Assembly (NCBI GenBank): GCA_017519005.1
Contig: JAFWTG010000046.1
Location: 1-47,992 of the forward strand
Direction: 5' to 3'
DNA: 47,992 bases
Source of the DNA: Oscillospiraceae bacterium
Lineage (GTDB): Bacteria; Bacillota; Clostridia; Oscillospirales; Oscillospiraceae
Shown: positions 39,250-47,649 of the stretch, piece after piece
Numbering within the stretch: the first letter of the stretch is position 1
Layout of the letters: each line of letters starts with the position of its first letter
Translations under genes and position numbers: made by a program
The notes under the pieces: model-generated
What the model saw: the letters and a program-made list of their open reading frames with translations, nothing else
Database searches by the model: none
Told to the model about the DNA's origin: nothing

Positions 39250-40566
39250 TTACTGAATGTCCTTATCGTCGAAGAGATCGCCGCACTCCGGGCAGAACTT
39301 CGGCGGATGATGCGGGTCCTTGGGCTCCCAGCCGCACTTATCGCACTTGTACAACGGCTCGCCGGCGGGCTTCTTCTCGCCGCATTCCATGCAGAACTTG
39401 CCCTTGTTGACCTTGCCGCACTTGGGGCAGGTCCAGCCCTCCGCGGGCTTGGCTGCGCCGCATTCGGTGCAGAATTTGCCGGTGTTCTCAGCGCCGCAGG
39501 CGCACTTCCAGGTATTGGCCTTCGGCGCTGCGGGAGCGGCAGGCTGAGCCTGCGGCTGCTGCTGACCCATGGCAAAGAGGCTCTGGGCGTTGATGCCGCC
39601 GGCCTGCTGGGCCATGCCGTAGCCCATGAAGCCGGTCAAGGCGCCTGCGGAGTTGTTGGCGGCGTCCTTCATGGCCTGGCTCTGCGCCTCCACGAGGGTG
39701 GCCGCGGCCATGGTGGGATCGCGCATAATGGCGGCGTGCTGGGCCTTCTTGATGAGCTCCTGATCCTCCTCGGAGAGAGTGATGGGATTCATGGCGATGG
39801 AGACCACCTGCAAGCCCCGGAGCTCGCCCCACTTCTTGGACAGGGCGACGTTCATCGCCTCGCTCAGCTCCTCAGCGTGGCCGGGCAGGGCGGAGGGACG
39901 AACCTGCAGCTCGGAGATCCTGGCGAAGGCGGGCTGCAGCGCGGAGATGAACTCGGTCTTCAACTGGCTGTCGATTTCGGTGCGGCTGTAATCCCGCTCC
40001 ACGTTGCCGCAGACGTTGGCATAGAACAGCAGGGGATCCGCGATCCGGTAGGAATAGATGCCGCTGCAGCGGACGGAGACGTCAATATCCAAGTTGATGT
40101 TGCGGTCCACCACGCGGAAGAGAATGGGCGTGGGGGTGCCGAACTTGTTGTCGATAATCTCCTTGGTGTTGAAGTAGTAGACGCGCTGATCCTTGCCGGG
40201 GTCGCCGCCGAAGGTGAAGCGCTTGCCGATTTGCTTGAAGGTTTCCAGAATGCCCTTGCCGAGCTTTCCGGTGAAGATGGAGGGCTCGGTGGAGGAATCC
40301 CACACGAATTCGCCGGGCTCCGCGCAGACCTCAACGATCTTGCCCTGCTCCACGATGATCATGCATTGGCCGTCGGCCACCGCGATGACGGAGCCGTTGG
40401 AGATGATGTTGTCGTTGCCCTTGGTGTTGCTGGAGCGGCCGGAGATGCGCTTCTTGCCCTTGACCGCCAGAATGTTCTTGTCAATTGCGTCGCAGTAGAA
40501 GAATTCCTTCCACTGATCGGCAAGCACGCCGTTCAAGGCGCCAAGACCTGCTGCGATAAGTCCCAT
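39250..40566 (-). CDS. SPFH-domain protein with C-terminal zinc ribbons (YdjI-like)
   Basis: A 438-residue protein. An N-terminal SPFH/band-7-like region of about 310 residues (EFFYCDAIDKNILAVKGKKR, RYYFNTKEI-type segments) leads into a Gln/Ala-rich linker. The end has at least three CXXC-type zinc ribbon pairs (CACGAENTGKFCTECG, CPKCGKVNKGKFCMECG, CDKCG/CPECG). This layout resembles Bacillus YdjI and the so-called virion core protein homologues, which act in membrane stress responses with PspA-like and YdjH-like partners. No such partner is adjacent. AAAGGAG precedes the ATG. It has its own promoter and terminator. Confidence 0.87.
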   Translation of the reverse strand: MGLIAAGLGALNGVLADQWKEFFYCDAIDKNILAVKGKKRISGRSSNTKGNDNIISNGSVIAVADGQCMIIVEQGKIVEVCAEPGEFVWDSSTEPSIFTGKLGKGILETFKQIGKRFTFGGDPGKDQRVYYFNTKEIIDNKFGTPTPILFRVVDRNINLDIDVSVRCSGIYSYRIADPLLFYANVCGNVERDYSRTEIDSQLKTEFISALQPAFARISELQVRPSALPGHAEELSEAMNVALSKKWGELRGLQVVSIAMNPITLSEEDQELIKKAQHAAIMRDPTMAAATLVEAQSQAMKDAANNSAGALTGFMGYGMAQQAGGINAQSLFAMGQQQPQAQPAAPAAPKANTWKCACGAENTGKFCTECGAAKPAEGWTCPKCGKVNKGKFCMECGEKKPAGEPLYKCDKCGWEPKDPHHPPKFCPECGDLFDDKDIQ

Positions 40567-40641
40567 GGTGTGTGCTCCTTTCGTCTGAAAAAAAGTAGTT
40601 CATTTCAGCGGACCCGGGGAGGATCCGTCATTCCGGGAGCT

Positions 40642-40670
40642 ATTATATAATACTTTTTCGGTTTTCGCAA
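40642..40670 (-). promoter_or_regulatory. Promoter of the SPFH-domain gene
   Basis: Minus-strand TTGCGA (40670-40665), 17 bp, TATAAT (40647-40642). Confidence 0.65.
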
Positions 40671-40723
40671 CGGAAAATGAAAAAAATTTTCGACGCGGCA
40701 GGAAATAGCGGGCGGAAATATGA

Positions 40724-40752
40724 TTGACGAAACGGAGAAGATAAGGTACAAT
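40724..40752 (+). promoter_or_regulatory. Promoter of pepF
   Basis: TTGACG (40724-40729), 17 bp, TACAAT (40747-40752), 50 bp upstream of the pepF ATG. Confidence 0.7.
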
Positions 40753-40802
40753 GAAATCATGGGAATCCATTTTATACCGATTCAAAGAAAGGAAGTCAGA
40801 TC

Positions 40803-42608
40803 ATGGCAGAAACGAAGAAAATTTTGGAGCGCAGTGAAATTGATGCGGCCGACCGCTGGGCTGTCGAGGACCTGTATCCCAGCGACGAGGCCTGGAAGGA
40901 AGACCTGGAGAAGCTGAAGGCCCTCTCCGCAGAGCTGGCCGGCTTTGCCGGCAGGCTGGGCGAGAGCGCCGCTGTTCTGCTGGATTACGCGACCAAGAAC
41001 GAACAGGCCGGCGTGCTTCTGAGCAATCTCTACAACTATTCCTCCCGCCGCAACGACGAGGACACCCGCGTTGCCAAGTATCAGGAGATGAACGGAATGG
41101 CCATGTCCGCCTACGTGGGCTTCTCTTCCGCCACCTCCTTCGAGACCCCGGAGATCATGGCGATTCCCGCTGAGACCATGGAGCGCTTCTACGCCGAGGA
41201 GCCCGGCCTGGAGCGTTACCGCCGCTACATCTTCAATATCCGCCGCCACGCCGCCCACGTTCTGAGCCCCAGCGAGGAAAAGCTGCTGGCTATGGCGGGC
41301 GAGATGATGCAGTCTCCCGACGATATCTATTCCAAGTTTGCCGACGCGGATCTGAGCTTCCCCGACGCAGTGGACAAGGACGGCGTCAAGCATCCCCTGT
41401 CTCAGGGCACCTACATCTCCTATTTGGAGTCTGATGACCGGGAGCTGCGGAAGTCCGCCTTCCGGAACACCTACGATACCTGGGCCGCCTACAAGAACAC
41501 CGTGGCCGCGGCCCTGAATGCGCAGGTCAAGTCCCTGCAGTTCAACGCCGACGCCAGGAAGTACGCCTCCCCCCTGGAGGCCTCCCTGGACAACACCAAC
41601 GTCCCCGTCAGCGTGTACCACAACCTGATCGAGGCCGTCCACAACAACTTCGACAAGATGCACCGCTACGTCCGTCTGCGCAAGAAGCTGCTGGGCGTGG
41701 ACGAGCTCCACTTCTACGACCTCTATACCCCCCTGGTCCCCGGCACGGACGCGAAGATCCCCTTCGAGCAGGCCAAGCAGACCGTCTACGAGTCCCTGGC
41801 CCCCATGGGCGAGGACTACCGCAAAATCCTCAAGGAGGGCTTTGAAAACCGCTGGATCGACGTCTATCAGAACGTGGGCAAGCGCAGCGGCGCTTACTCC
41901 GCCGGCGCCTTTGTCCATCCCTACGTCCTGCTGAACTACTCCGGCACGCTGGACAGCCAGTTCACCCTGGCCCACGAGATGGGCCACGCCCTCCACTCCT
42001 GGCACTCCAACAAGTACCAGAATCCCGTGGACGCCGATTACGTAATCTTCGTGGCCGAGGTGGCCTCCACCTGCAACGAGGCTCTGCTGATGGAGTACCT
42101 GCTGAGTAAGACCACCGACAAGAAGGAGCGGGCCTACCTGATCAACCACTTCCTGGAGCAGTTCCGCACCACCCTCTACCGCCAGACCATGTTCGCGGAG
42201 TTCGAGCTGATTATCGGTCGGCTGAACCAGGAGGGCGTGGCCCTCACCGCCGAACGGATGTGCGAGGAGTACAAAAAGCTGAACGCCGCCTACTTCGGCG
42301 AGGACATCGTCCTGGACGATGAAATCGCCTACGAGTGGGAGCGCATCCCGCACTTCTACTACAACTACTACGTCTTCCAGTACGCCACCGGCTACTCCGC
42401 CGCCATCGCCCTGTCCCGCCGTATCCTGCGGGAGGGTGAAAGCGCCGTCAAGGACTACATCGGCTTCCTCTCCGGCGGCTGCTCCAAGGACCCCATCGAC
42501 CTGCTGAAGGGCGCCGGCGTGGATATGTCCAGCCCCGAGCCCGTCAACCAGGCCCTGGCCCTCTTCGGCGAGCTGCTGGATGAGATGGAAGCGCTGATGG
42601 CCGAGTAA
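40803..42608 (+). CDS. pepF: Oligoendopeptidase F
   Basis: A 601-residue cytoplasmic M3B zinc metallopeptidase that hydrolyses short peptides. The zinc motif HEMGH is in TLAHEMGHALHSWHSNK, followed about 25 residues on by the third ligand in VAEVASTCNEAL; the C-terminal HFYYNYYVFQYATGY substrate-binding segment is present. Length and domain order are normal. AGGAAGTCAGATC lies before the ATG. This cytoplasmic enzyme and the lipoprotein M3 peptidase at 36-38 kb form a possible outside/inside pair for peptide use in an amino-acid-fermenting cell. Confidence 0.95.
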   Translation: MAETKKILERSEIDAADRWAVEDLYPSDEAWKEDLEKLKALSAELAGFAGRLGESAAVLLDYATKNEQAGVLLSNLYNYSSRRNDEDTRVAKYQEMNGMAMSAYVGFSSATSFETPEIMAIPAETMERFYAEEPGLERYRRYIFNIRRHAAHVLSPSEEKLLAMAGEMMQSPDDIYSKFADADLSFPDAVDKDGVKHPLSQGTYISYLESDDRELRKSAFRNTYDTWAAYKNTVAAALNAQVKSLQFNADARKYASPLEASLDNTNVPVSVYHNLIEAVHNNFDKMHRYVRLRKKLLGVDELHFYDLYTPLVPGTDAKIPFEQAKQTVYESLAPMGEDYRKILKEGFENRWIDVYQNVGKRSGAYSAGAFVHPYVLLNYSGTLDSQFTLAHEMGHALHSWHSNKYQNPVDADYVIFVAEVASTCNEALLMEYLLSKTTDKKERAYLINHFLEQFRTTLYRQTMFAEFELIIGRLNQEGVALTAERMCEEYKKLNAAYFGEDIVLDDEIAYEWERIPHFYYNYYVFQYATGYSAAIALSRRILREGESAVKDYIGFLSGGCSKDPIDLLKGAGVDMSSPEPVNQALALFGELLDEMEALMAE

Positions 42609-42622
42609 CGGACTATCTGTCT

Positions 42623-42646
42623 GCAGCGGCGCACAGTGTGCGCCGC
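42623..42646. repeat. GCAGCGG hairpin repeat (variant of the GTAGCGG family)
   Basis: Arms GCGGCGCACA and TGTGCGCCGC form a hairpin 14 bp after the pepF stop. The edge reads GCAG instead of GTAG. Confidence 0.7.
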
Positions 42647-42665
42647 AAAAGGAGTCAAGAAAGCT

Positions 42666-42932
42666 ATGAACACCGTCTGGCTTCCCGTCTTTCACCACTT
42701 TGAAAACGGCAACGTCTTCACCGGCAGCGCCGGTCCGTTCCGCTATAAAATCACCCCCAACGTGGTCATGGCCACCCCCAAGGAGGTGGACCACGCCGCC
42801 AGCTCCATCAAGGCCGAATACTGGCACGGTCCATTGAGCTATGAGCTCAGCCCCATCGAGGGCGAGAAGACCTTTCCCATGTCCCCCGAGGGCCGGATCG
42901 AAATGCAGGCCTGGCTGGAATCCAATCTGTAG
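42666..42932 (+). CDS. Small protein of unknown function
   Basis: An 88-residue soluble protein (MNTVWLPVFHHFENGNVFTG, then YKITPNVVMATP and AEYWHGPLSYELS) with codon use like its neighbours and no recognised family. The ATG at 42666 follows AAAGGAG with a long spacer; the frame upstream only reads through the repeat. Its TAG stop (42930-42932) is the GTAG edge of a repeat copy, so the present C-terminus may have been set by the repeat. It lies between pepF and the phosphopantetheinyl transferase gene. Confidence 0.65.
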   Translation: MNTVWLPVFHHFENGNVFTGSAGPFRYKITPNVVMATPKEVDHAASSIKAEYWHGPLSYELSPIEGEKTFPMSPEGRIEMQAWLESNL

Positions 42933-43002
42933 GGGCGGAAGCCCTTGCCCACGGAAAAACCTCCCCTGCCTGCAGGGGAGGGGGACCGGCCTCAAGGCCG
43001 GT
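42929..43002. repeat. Compound intergenic repeat: GTAGGGG unit plus double hairpin
   Basis: A degenerate GTAGGGGCGG unit (42929-42952) overlaps the small gene's stop. A perfect hairpin follows (CCTCCCCTGC/GCAGGGGAGG, 42960-42981), then a second one (ACCGGCCT/AGGCCGGT, 42985-43002). I remember this CCTCCCC...ACCGG...GGTGGAGGGG design as a common interspersed element in Oscillospiraceae; that recollection was not checked. Confidence 0.7.
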
Positions 43003-43054
43003 GGAGGGGTGCGTTTCGACGAGCGGCCTGCTCCGCGCAAAAAGGAGAGCCCCC

Positions 43055-43816
43055 ATGCTCTGGATCCTTGAACACATCGATCAACTGAATACGGACGCCG
43101 TGCTCTCCCTTCTGCCGCGGCTTTCCGAGGCCCGACGGGCCCGGGTTCTGTCTATGACGCACGTCCCGAGCAAGGTCCGCTCGATCCTGGCGGAGCTCCT
43201 GCTGCGCCATGCCCTCCGGGAAGAGTACGGCCTGACGGAGCTCCCCCGGATCGAGACCGGGGAGAAGGGCAAGCCCTTCTTCCCGGAGCGCCCGGAGCTC
43301 CACTTCAACCTCTCCCACTGTCAGACCGCCGTCGCCTGCGCCCTGGATCGCAGTCCCGTCGGCGTGGACGTCCAGGAGCTCCGCCCTCTCCGTAGGGCGG
43401 CCAGACCCCTGGCCGCCGCGTCCTCAAGCTTTCCCCTTGAGGGGAAGCTGTCACCGGTGCGTACACTGGCGAAGGATGAGGCGGTCTCCCAGGCAGGGAA
43501 GACACCCCCTGTCTACCGCATCCTTTCGGAACCCGAGCGCGCCTGGGTCGAGGCTGGGGAGACCCCGGCCGAGCAGGACCGCCGCTTCACCGCCGTCTGG
43601 ACCAGCAAGGAGGCCTGGGGCAAGGCCATGGGCGTCGGCATCCTGTACGACCTGAAATCCACCTGCTTTATCCCTGATGAAGAGAGCTGGATTCAATATG
43701 ATTCTATGTTCGTTCACCTCTCCTGCGAAGCATATGAGCTGACCCTCTGTTCCCGGGAGCTCTTGACCTGCGAAGCCGTATGCTTTGAAGCGCTCCGAGA
43801 CGAGGTGAGCTTGTGA
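43055..43816 (+). CDS. 4'-phosphopantetheinyl transferase (Sfp family) with a repeat-encoded insert
   Basis: A 253-residue Sfp-type enzyme, which moves phosphopantetheine from CoA to carrier proteins. Family motifs are present: GEKGKPFF (70-77), FNLSHCQTAVACA (84-96), VGVDVQ with metal-binding D105 (102-107), and WTSKEAWGKAMG (182-193). Between VGVDVQELRP and YRILSEPERAWV, adjacent in normal family members, about 40 residues are inserted. They are encoded by two hairpin repeats (43392-43481) and flanking bases, in frame and without a stop. The ATG at 43055 has AAAGGAG at good spacing. Whether the enzyme is still active is open. The stop overlaps the next gene by GTGA. Confidence 0.85.
   Translation: MLWILEHIDQLNTDAVLSLLPRLSEARRARVLSMTHVPSKVRSILAELLLRHALREEYGLTELPRIETGEKGKPFFPERPELHFNLSHCQTAVACALDRSPVGVDVQELRPLRRAARPLAAASSSFPLEGKLSPVRTLAKDEAVSQAGKTPPVYRILSEPERAWVEAGETPAEQDRRFTAVWTSKEAWGKAMGVGILYDLKSTCFIPDEESWIQYDSMFVHLSCEAYELTLCSRELLTCEAVCFEALRDEVSL
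43392..43481. repeat. Two hairpin repeats inserted inside a coding sequence
   Basis: Unit A (43392-43417) is GTAGGGCGGCCAG...CTGGCCGCC, of the GTAGGGG family. Unit B (43426-43481) starts AAGCTTTCCCC, forms a hairpin with GGGGAAGCT, then has a second stem (CACCGGTG...CACTGGCG) and ends GGATGAGG. Both are read in frame as part of the phosphopantetheinyl transferase (residues about 113-143). Confidence 0.75.
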
Positions 43817-44430
43817 AGAAACCCAAAAAACATGTCAACGCGTTTATCCTCCTTGCAATGGTCCTGCTCTCGCCCCTGCTCCTCCTTGCGGCGGTCTTCT
43901 TCCTTCCCTATGCGCTGGTTCAAAACTACAAGGAGAAGCAGAAATATCTGGCAAGCCCATATTTTCATAAATTCGGTCTGCGCTTTCACTCCAGACTCCT
44001 GCAGCAAGCTGCCTATCGCTTCTATAACGACGCTGTTGACGCCGGATACGATCCTCTGCTTGTTCGGCAGGCGGCAAACGGCGTGGAATATTTGCTCCTG
44101 GAAAACGTGGCCTATGTGTTCGAGCTCTGCATAGAGGACTTTCAGGCGATTTATTACTCAGATGAGCACGGGGAGTGGCGCGTTCTGGCTGACGGGGACT
44201 GCGGGCCTTTGACAGAGGCATGGGAAAAAAGCGTCGAGAGGATCGAACCGGAGCTTTCCGGAAAAATTCCCCGGCTGCTTCTGGAGCGTTGGATGATCTG
44301 GCCCAGAGACAGCGGAGATTCGGGATATGTGGAGACGGAAGCCAGAGAGGGAGACCTTGCGCTGGAGCTGCTCCCTCCATTTGTGAAAGTCGTGGAAAAA
44401 TATCTTGACATTCTGGGAGGAACAAAATGA
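43813..44430 (+). CDS. Membrane-anchored protein of unknown function
   Basis: A 205-residue protein starting at GTG (43813), overlapping the phosphopantetheinyl transferase stop. A basic N-terminus (MKKPKKH) and one hydrophobic helix (AFILLAMVLLSPLLLLAAVF) are followed by about 170 soluble residues. The sequence has lower GC and more aromatic residues (FHKFGLRFHSRLLQQAAYRF, YLLLENVAYVFELC) than its neighbours. No family recognised. The stop overlaps the next gene by ATGA. Confidence 0.65.
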   Translation: MKKPKKHVNAFILLAMVLLSPLLLLAAVFFLPYALVQNYKEKQKYLASPYFHKFGLRFHSRLLQQAAYRFYNDAVDAGYDPLLVRQAANGVEYLLLENVAYVFELCIEDFQAIYYSDEHGEWRVLADGDCGPLTEAWEKSVERIEPELSGKIPRLLLERWMIWPRDSGDSGYVETEAREGDLALELLPPFVKVVEKYLDILGGTK

Positions 44431-44954
44431 AACACTTTTTAGTTGTGGTCGATATGCAGACCGACTTTATTGACGGCTCCCTGGGCAGTCCCGAGGCCGC
44501 TGCCATCAAACCCGCCGTCCTCAATTTGATTCACAGCTTCCCCGGGGAGATCTGGGCCACTGTGGACACCCACGGCGAGAACTACCTGGAGACTGCCGAG
44601 GGTCGCCATCTGCCCGTGGAGCACTGTATCAAGGGCACCCCCGGCTGGGCTGTGGACCGGGAAATCGCCACCGCTCTCAACGGCCGCGGCGCGGTCTTCG
44701 TGGAGAAGCCCACCTTCGGCTCCCTGGTGCTGCCCCAGCTCATCGAGGACGCCGCGGCGGGGGAGGACTTCGACCTCACCCTCTGCGGCCTCTGCACCGA
44801 CATCTGCGTGATCTCCAACGCGCTGCTGCTGAAGGCCCGCTTCCATGAGAAGGAGATCTACGTTCACGCCGCCTGCTGCGCCGGCGTCACCCCCGAGAAG
44901 CACCTGGCTGCCCTGGAGACCATGCGCTCCTGCCACATCAACGTGATCGAATAA
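44427..44954 (+). CDS. pncA: Isochorismatase-family hydrolase, probable nicotinamidase
   Basis: A 175-residue cysteine hydrolase with the Asp-Lys-Cys triad of nicotinamidases: D9 in VVVDMQTDF, K94 in FVEKPTFG and C127 in GLCTDICV. A putative metal-binding stretch (D47-T-H49, H66) fits PncA, which converts nicotinamide to nicotinate. The gene next to it encodes NAD synthetase, supporting a role in NAD salvage; nicotinate phosphoribosyltransferase and NadD would be needed from elsewhere. It is coupled to the preceding unknown gene by ATGA. Other amidohydrolase substrates remain possible. Confidence 0.78.
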   Translation: MKHFLVVVDMQTDFIDGSLGSPEAAAIKPAVLNLIHSFPGEIWATVDTHGENYLETAEGRHLPVEHCIKGTPGWAVDREIATALNGRGAVFVEKPTFGSLVLPQLIEDAAAGEDFDLTLCGLCTDICVISNALLLKARFHEKEIYVHAACCAGVTPEKHLAALETMRSCHINVIE

Positions 44955-44961
44955 CGCTGCC

Positions 44962-44985
44962 GTAGCGGCGCACAGTGTACGCCAC
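44962..44985. repeat. GTAGCGG hairpin repeat between pncA-like gene and nadE
   Basis: GTAGCGGCGCACAGTGTACG and CCAC, with arms GGCGCACA/TGTACGCC (one mismatch). It begins 8 bp after the upstream stop codon. Confidence 0.7.
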
Positions 44986-45013
44986 CGCAGCCAAATGACA
45001 TAGGAGGTACGAT

Positions 45014-45763
45014 ATGTTTGACGTAAAAACCGTAACCGAAGCCTGCGTCCAATGGGTTCGCGACTTCTTTGAGGAAAACGGCCCCGGCTGCAACGCCGTT
45101 CTGGGCATCTCCGGCGGCAAGGACAGCTCCGTGGCCGCCGCCGTCTGCGTGGAGGCCCTGGGCAAGGACCGGGTCATCGGCGTGCTCATGCCCAACGGCG
45201 AGCAGCACGACATCGACATGGCCTATCTGCTCTGCGAGCACCTGGGTATTGAAAACTACGTGGTCAACATCCACGACGCCGTGGAGGGCGTCAAGAACGC
45301 CATGCCAGAGGGCTTTGAGCTTTCCAACCAGAGCATCGTCAATCTGCCGCCCCGCATCCGCATGGCCACCGTCTACGCCGTCAGCCAGAGCCGCAACGGC
45401 CGGGTGGTCAACACCTGCAACCTCTCCGAGGACTGGGTGGGCTACTCTACCCGCTACGGCGACGCCGCCGGCGACTTCAGCCCCCTCTCCCACCTGACCG
45501 TGGACGAGGTCAAGCAGGTGGGCCGCTATTTGGGCCTGCCCGACGTGCTGGTGGACAAGGTCCCCATCGACGGCCTCTGCGGCAAGACCGACGAGGACAA
45601 CCTGGGCTTTACCTATGCCGCCCTTGATCGCTATATCCGCACCGGCGAGATCGACGACCCCGCCACCAAGGAGCGCATCGACCGGCTCCACCGCCGCAAC
45701 CTCTTCAAGCTGAAAATGATGCCCAGCTTCGACTACGGCATCGAGACGAAGGCGGACGAATAA
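45014..45763 (+). CDS. nadE: Ammonia-dependent NAD(+) synthetase
   Basis: A 249-residue NadE that amidates nicotinate adenine dinucleotide. The PP-loop LGISGGKDSSVAAA, the NTCNLSEDWVGYSTRYGDAAG segment and the DGLCGKTDEDNLGFTY motif are typical. The length fits the ammonia-using form without a glutaminase domain, which suits an organism releasing ammonia by amino acid fermentation. AGGAGGTACGAT precedes the ATG. It follows a nicotinamidase-like gene, from which it is separated by one repeat. Confidence 0.95.
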   Translation: MFDVKTVTEACVQWVRDFFEENGPGCNAVLGISGGKDSSVAAAVCVEALGKDRVIGVLMPNGEQHDIDMAYLLCEHLGIENYVVNIHDAVEGVKNAMPEGFELSNQSIVNLPPRIRMATVYAVSQSRNGRVVNTCNLSEDWVGYSTRYGDAAGDFSPLSHLTVDEVKQVGRYLGLPDVLVDKVPIDGLCGKTDEDNLGFTYAALDRYIRTGEIDDPATKERIDRLHRRNLFKLKMMPSFDYGIETKADE

Positions 45764-45823
45764 GCGGCGCGCCGCCCGAATCCCCGCAGAACCTCTAAAC
45801 TCAAACCGGAAGGAGAAATGACG

Positions 45824-46855
45824 ATGATGAGAGAAGCGACGGAGCCCTGGAGCTCCGTGGAATTACAGGGCCGGGAGCGCGAGGTGGCGCTGCAGAACCG
45901 GGCCGCCTCGCTTACCCTGTGGATCAGTCTCGGCGCCATCCTCAGCATGCTGCTGACCTGCTTTTTGGGTTCCTTCCGCCTGCTCACCGACAGAAAAGAG
46001 CCCTACCTCCTGATTTTGGGCGTCCTGCTGATTGCCTCCGTGATCATCTTCTTCGTGCCGTCCAAAAAAGATGAGCGCTGGCTGATCGTATCCTCTCTGC
46101 TCAATTACGCCGGCATCGGCATCGCCGTGCTGTTTCTGCTGAAGGTCCTGGGTCTGGAGATTCGGCTGATGAATCTGGCTGTCAGCGGCCTGCCCGCGGG
46201 GGCCGTTCTCTTCGGCGCCGTGATGTTCTATCTCGGCGCGGAGGAGGGGAGCCGGAAGCGGCTCTTGTATGGGGGGCTCGTCCTGCTGGTGCTGGTCTCC
46301 TTGGGCGCGGGGATTATGTACTTCCGGGAAAACACGGAATTCTGGCTCTGCATGGCGGTCTGCGCCCTGCTGAGCTGTGCAGGCCTGGGCGCGCTGCTCT
46401 GGACCAACGCCGATCCGGAGGGACGCTCCATCTATAAGGCGTTGGCGGTCTCCAGCTTTTCCGTCTATCTGCTGCTGCTGATCGCCGCGGCAGTCGCGCT
46501 CTTCGTGGCCGCTTCCGGTTCCGGCAGCTCCGATCGGAACAAGAGCCGCAGCAAAAAGAGCGACTCGGACAAGGGCGGCATCTTTGGCAGCGGCTCCATT
46601 CTGGGCAGTATCTTCGGCGGGGAGCGCGGGACGCGCTCCGGCTATCGCGTGAGGACCTTTTGGTTCCCCGGCTATCTGTGGTATTTCACACCCTATACCC
46701 GCTACGCGGCCATCGACCGCATGGAGGGCCTGAGCATGGAGGAACGGGAGGCCCAGCGCAGACGCTACCGCAGCCAGAGAGCGCTCGTCCTGGGCGTCGT
46801 GGCCGTGATCGTGATTGCGGTCATCGCGCTGGCGGTTATCACCGGCCGCAGATAA
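45824..46855 (+). CDS. Multi-pass membrane protein of unknown function
   Basis: A protein of about 343 residues with some seven hydrophobic segments between residues 25 and 235. A Ser/Lys/Gly-rich low-complexity region follows (SGSGSSDRNKSRSKKSDSDK, FGSGSILGSIFGGERG). The end has an aromatic motif (FWFPGYLWYFTPYTRYAAID) and a final transmembrane helix. No family recognised. AAGGAG at 45810-45815 is 8 bp before the ATG at 45824; ATGs at 45818 (too close) and 45827 are alternatives. It is 60 bp after nadE and 17 bp before the PHP gene. Confidence 0.7.
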   Translation: MMREATEPWSSVELQGREREVALQNRAASLTLWISLGAILSMLLTCFLGSFRLLTDRKEPYLLILGVLLIASVIIFFVPSKKDERWLIVSSLLNYAGIGIAVLFLLKVLGLEIRLMNLAVSGLPAGAVLFGAVMFYLGAEEGSRKRLLYGGLVLLVLVSLGAGIMYFRENTEFWLCMAVCALLSCAGLGALLWTNADPEGRSIYKALAVSSFSVYLLLLIAAAVALFVAASGSGSSDRNKSRSKKSDSDKGGIFGSGSILGSIFGGERGTRSGYRVRTFWFPGYLWYFTPYTRYAAIDRMEGLSMEEREAQRRRYRSQRALVLGVVAVIVIAVIALAVITGRR

Positions 46856-46872
46856 CAGACAGAGGATCCGAT

Positions 46873-47649
46873 ATGATTGCGAATTACCACACCCATACGC
46901 CCCGCTGCAATCACGCCGACGGCAAGGAGCGCCGCTACGTGGAGCGGGCGCTGAAGGGCGGCTTTTCGGAGCTGGGCTTCTCCGATCACACCCCCTATTT
47001 CTTTGACGAGCCCGGCTACTATTCCTCCTTCCGGATGCGGCCCGAGCAGCTCCCGGACTACGTGGAGACCCTGCTGGCCCTCCGGGAGGAATACCGGGAC
47101 CGGATCCGGCTCTTCATCGGGCTGGAGGCGGAGTATTACCCGAAGCTCTTCCCCCGGCTGCTGGATTATATCCGCCAATTCCCCCTGGATTATCTGATCC
47201 TGGGCCAGCACGCCCTCTACAACGAGACCGAGGGCGTCTTCTCCCCCCGGCCAACAGACGACGCGAAGCTGCTGGACCAGTACAGGAACCAGAGCTTAGA
47301 GGCCCTGGAGACGGGGCTGTTCAGCTACTTTGCCCACCCGGACCTGTTCTGCTTCACCGGCGACCCCAGGGCCTATGAGCGCCACGTCCGGACCCTCTGC
47401 CGCCGGGTAAAAGAGCTGGACCTGCCCCTGGAGTTCAATCTGTTGGGCCGCAGCGAGGGCAAGCACTACCCGGACCCGGTCTTCTGGCGCATCGTGGCCG
47501 AAGAGCAGCCCAAGGTCGTAATCGGCTGCGACGCCCACAACCCCGCCGCCGTCTGGAACCCCGCCCTGATCGCCGAGGCCGAAGCCGTCCTCTCCGGCTT
47601 TGGGATCACCCCCCTCCAAACCGTCCCCCTCCGTCCCATCAGAGCTTAG
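46873..47649 (+). CDS. PHP-domain phosphatase, histidinol-phosphatase-like
   Basis: A 258-residue PHP-family phosphoesterase. The metal-binding motifs are NYHTHTPRCNHADG (H6, H8), FSDHTPYF, GLEAEYYP, GQHALYN, FAHPDLF and GCDAHNP. It matches HisJ/HisK-type histidinol-phosphate phosphatases, but no other histidine biosynthesis gene is nearby, so another phosphate ester may be the substrate. AGAGGATCCGAT precedes the ATG at 46873. The 3' flank is a repeat array. Confidence 0.85.
   Translation: MIANYHTHTPRCNHADGKERRYVERALKGGFSELGFSDHTPYFFDEPGYYSSFRMRPEQLPDYVETLLALREEYRDRIRLFIGLEAEYYPKLFPRLLDYIRQFPLDYLILGQHALYNETEGVFSPRPTDDAKLLDQYRNQSLEALETGLFSYFAHPDLFCFTGDPRAYERHVRTLCRRVKELDLPLEFNLLGRSEGKHYPDPVFWRIVAEEQPKVVIGCDAHNPAAVWNPALIAEAEAVLSGFGITPLQTVPLRPIRA

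Noticed and set aside
45765-45776. Palindrome GCGGCGCGCCGC after nadE as a terminator.
   Set aside because: It is short, without a T-tract or spacing for a loop, and likely fortuitous in GC-rich sequence.
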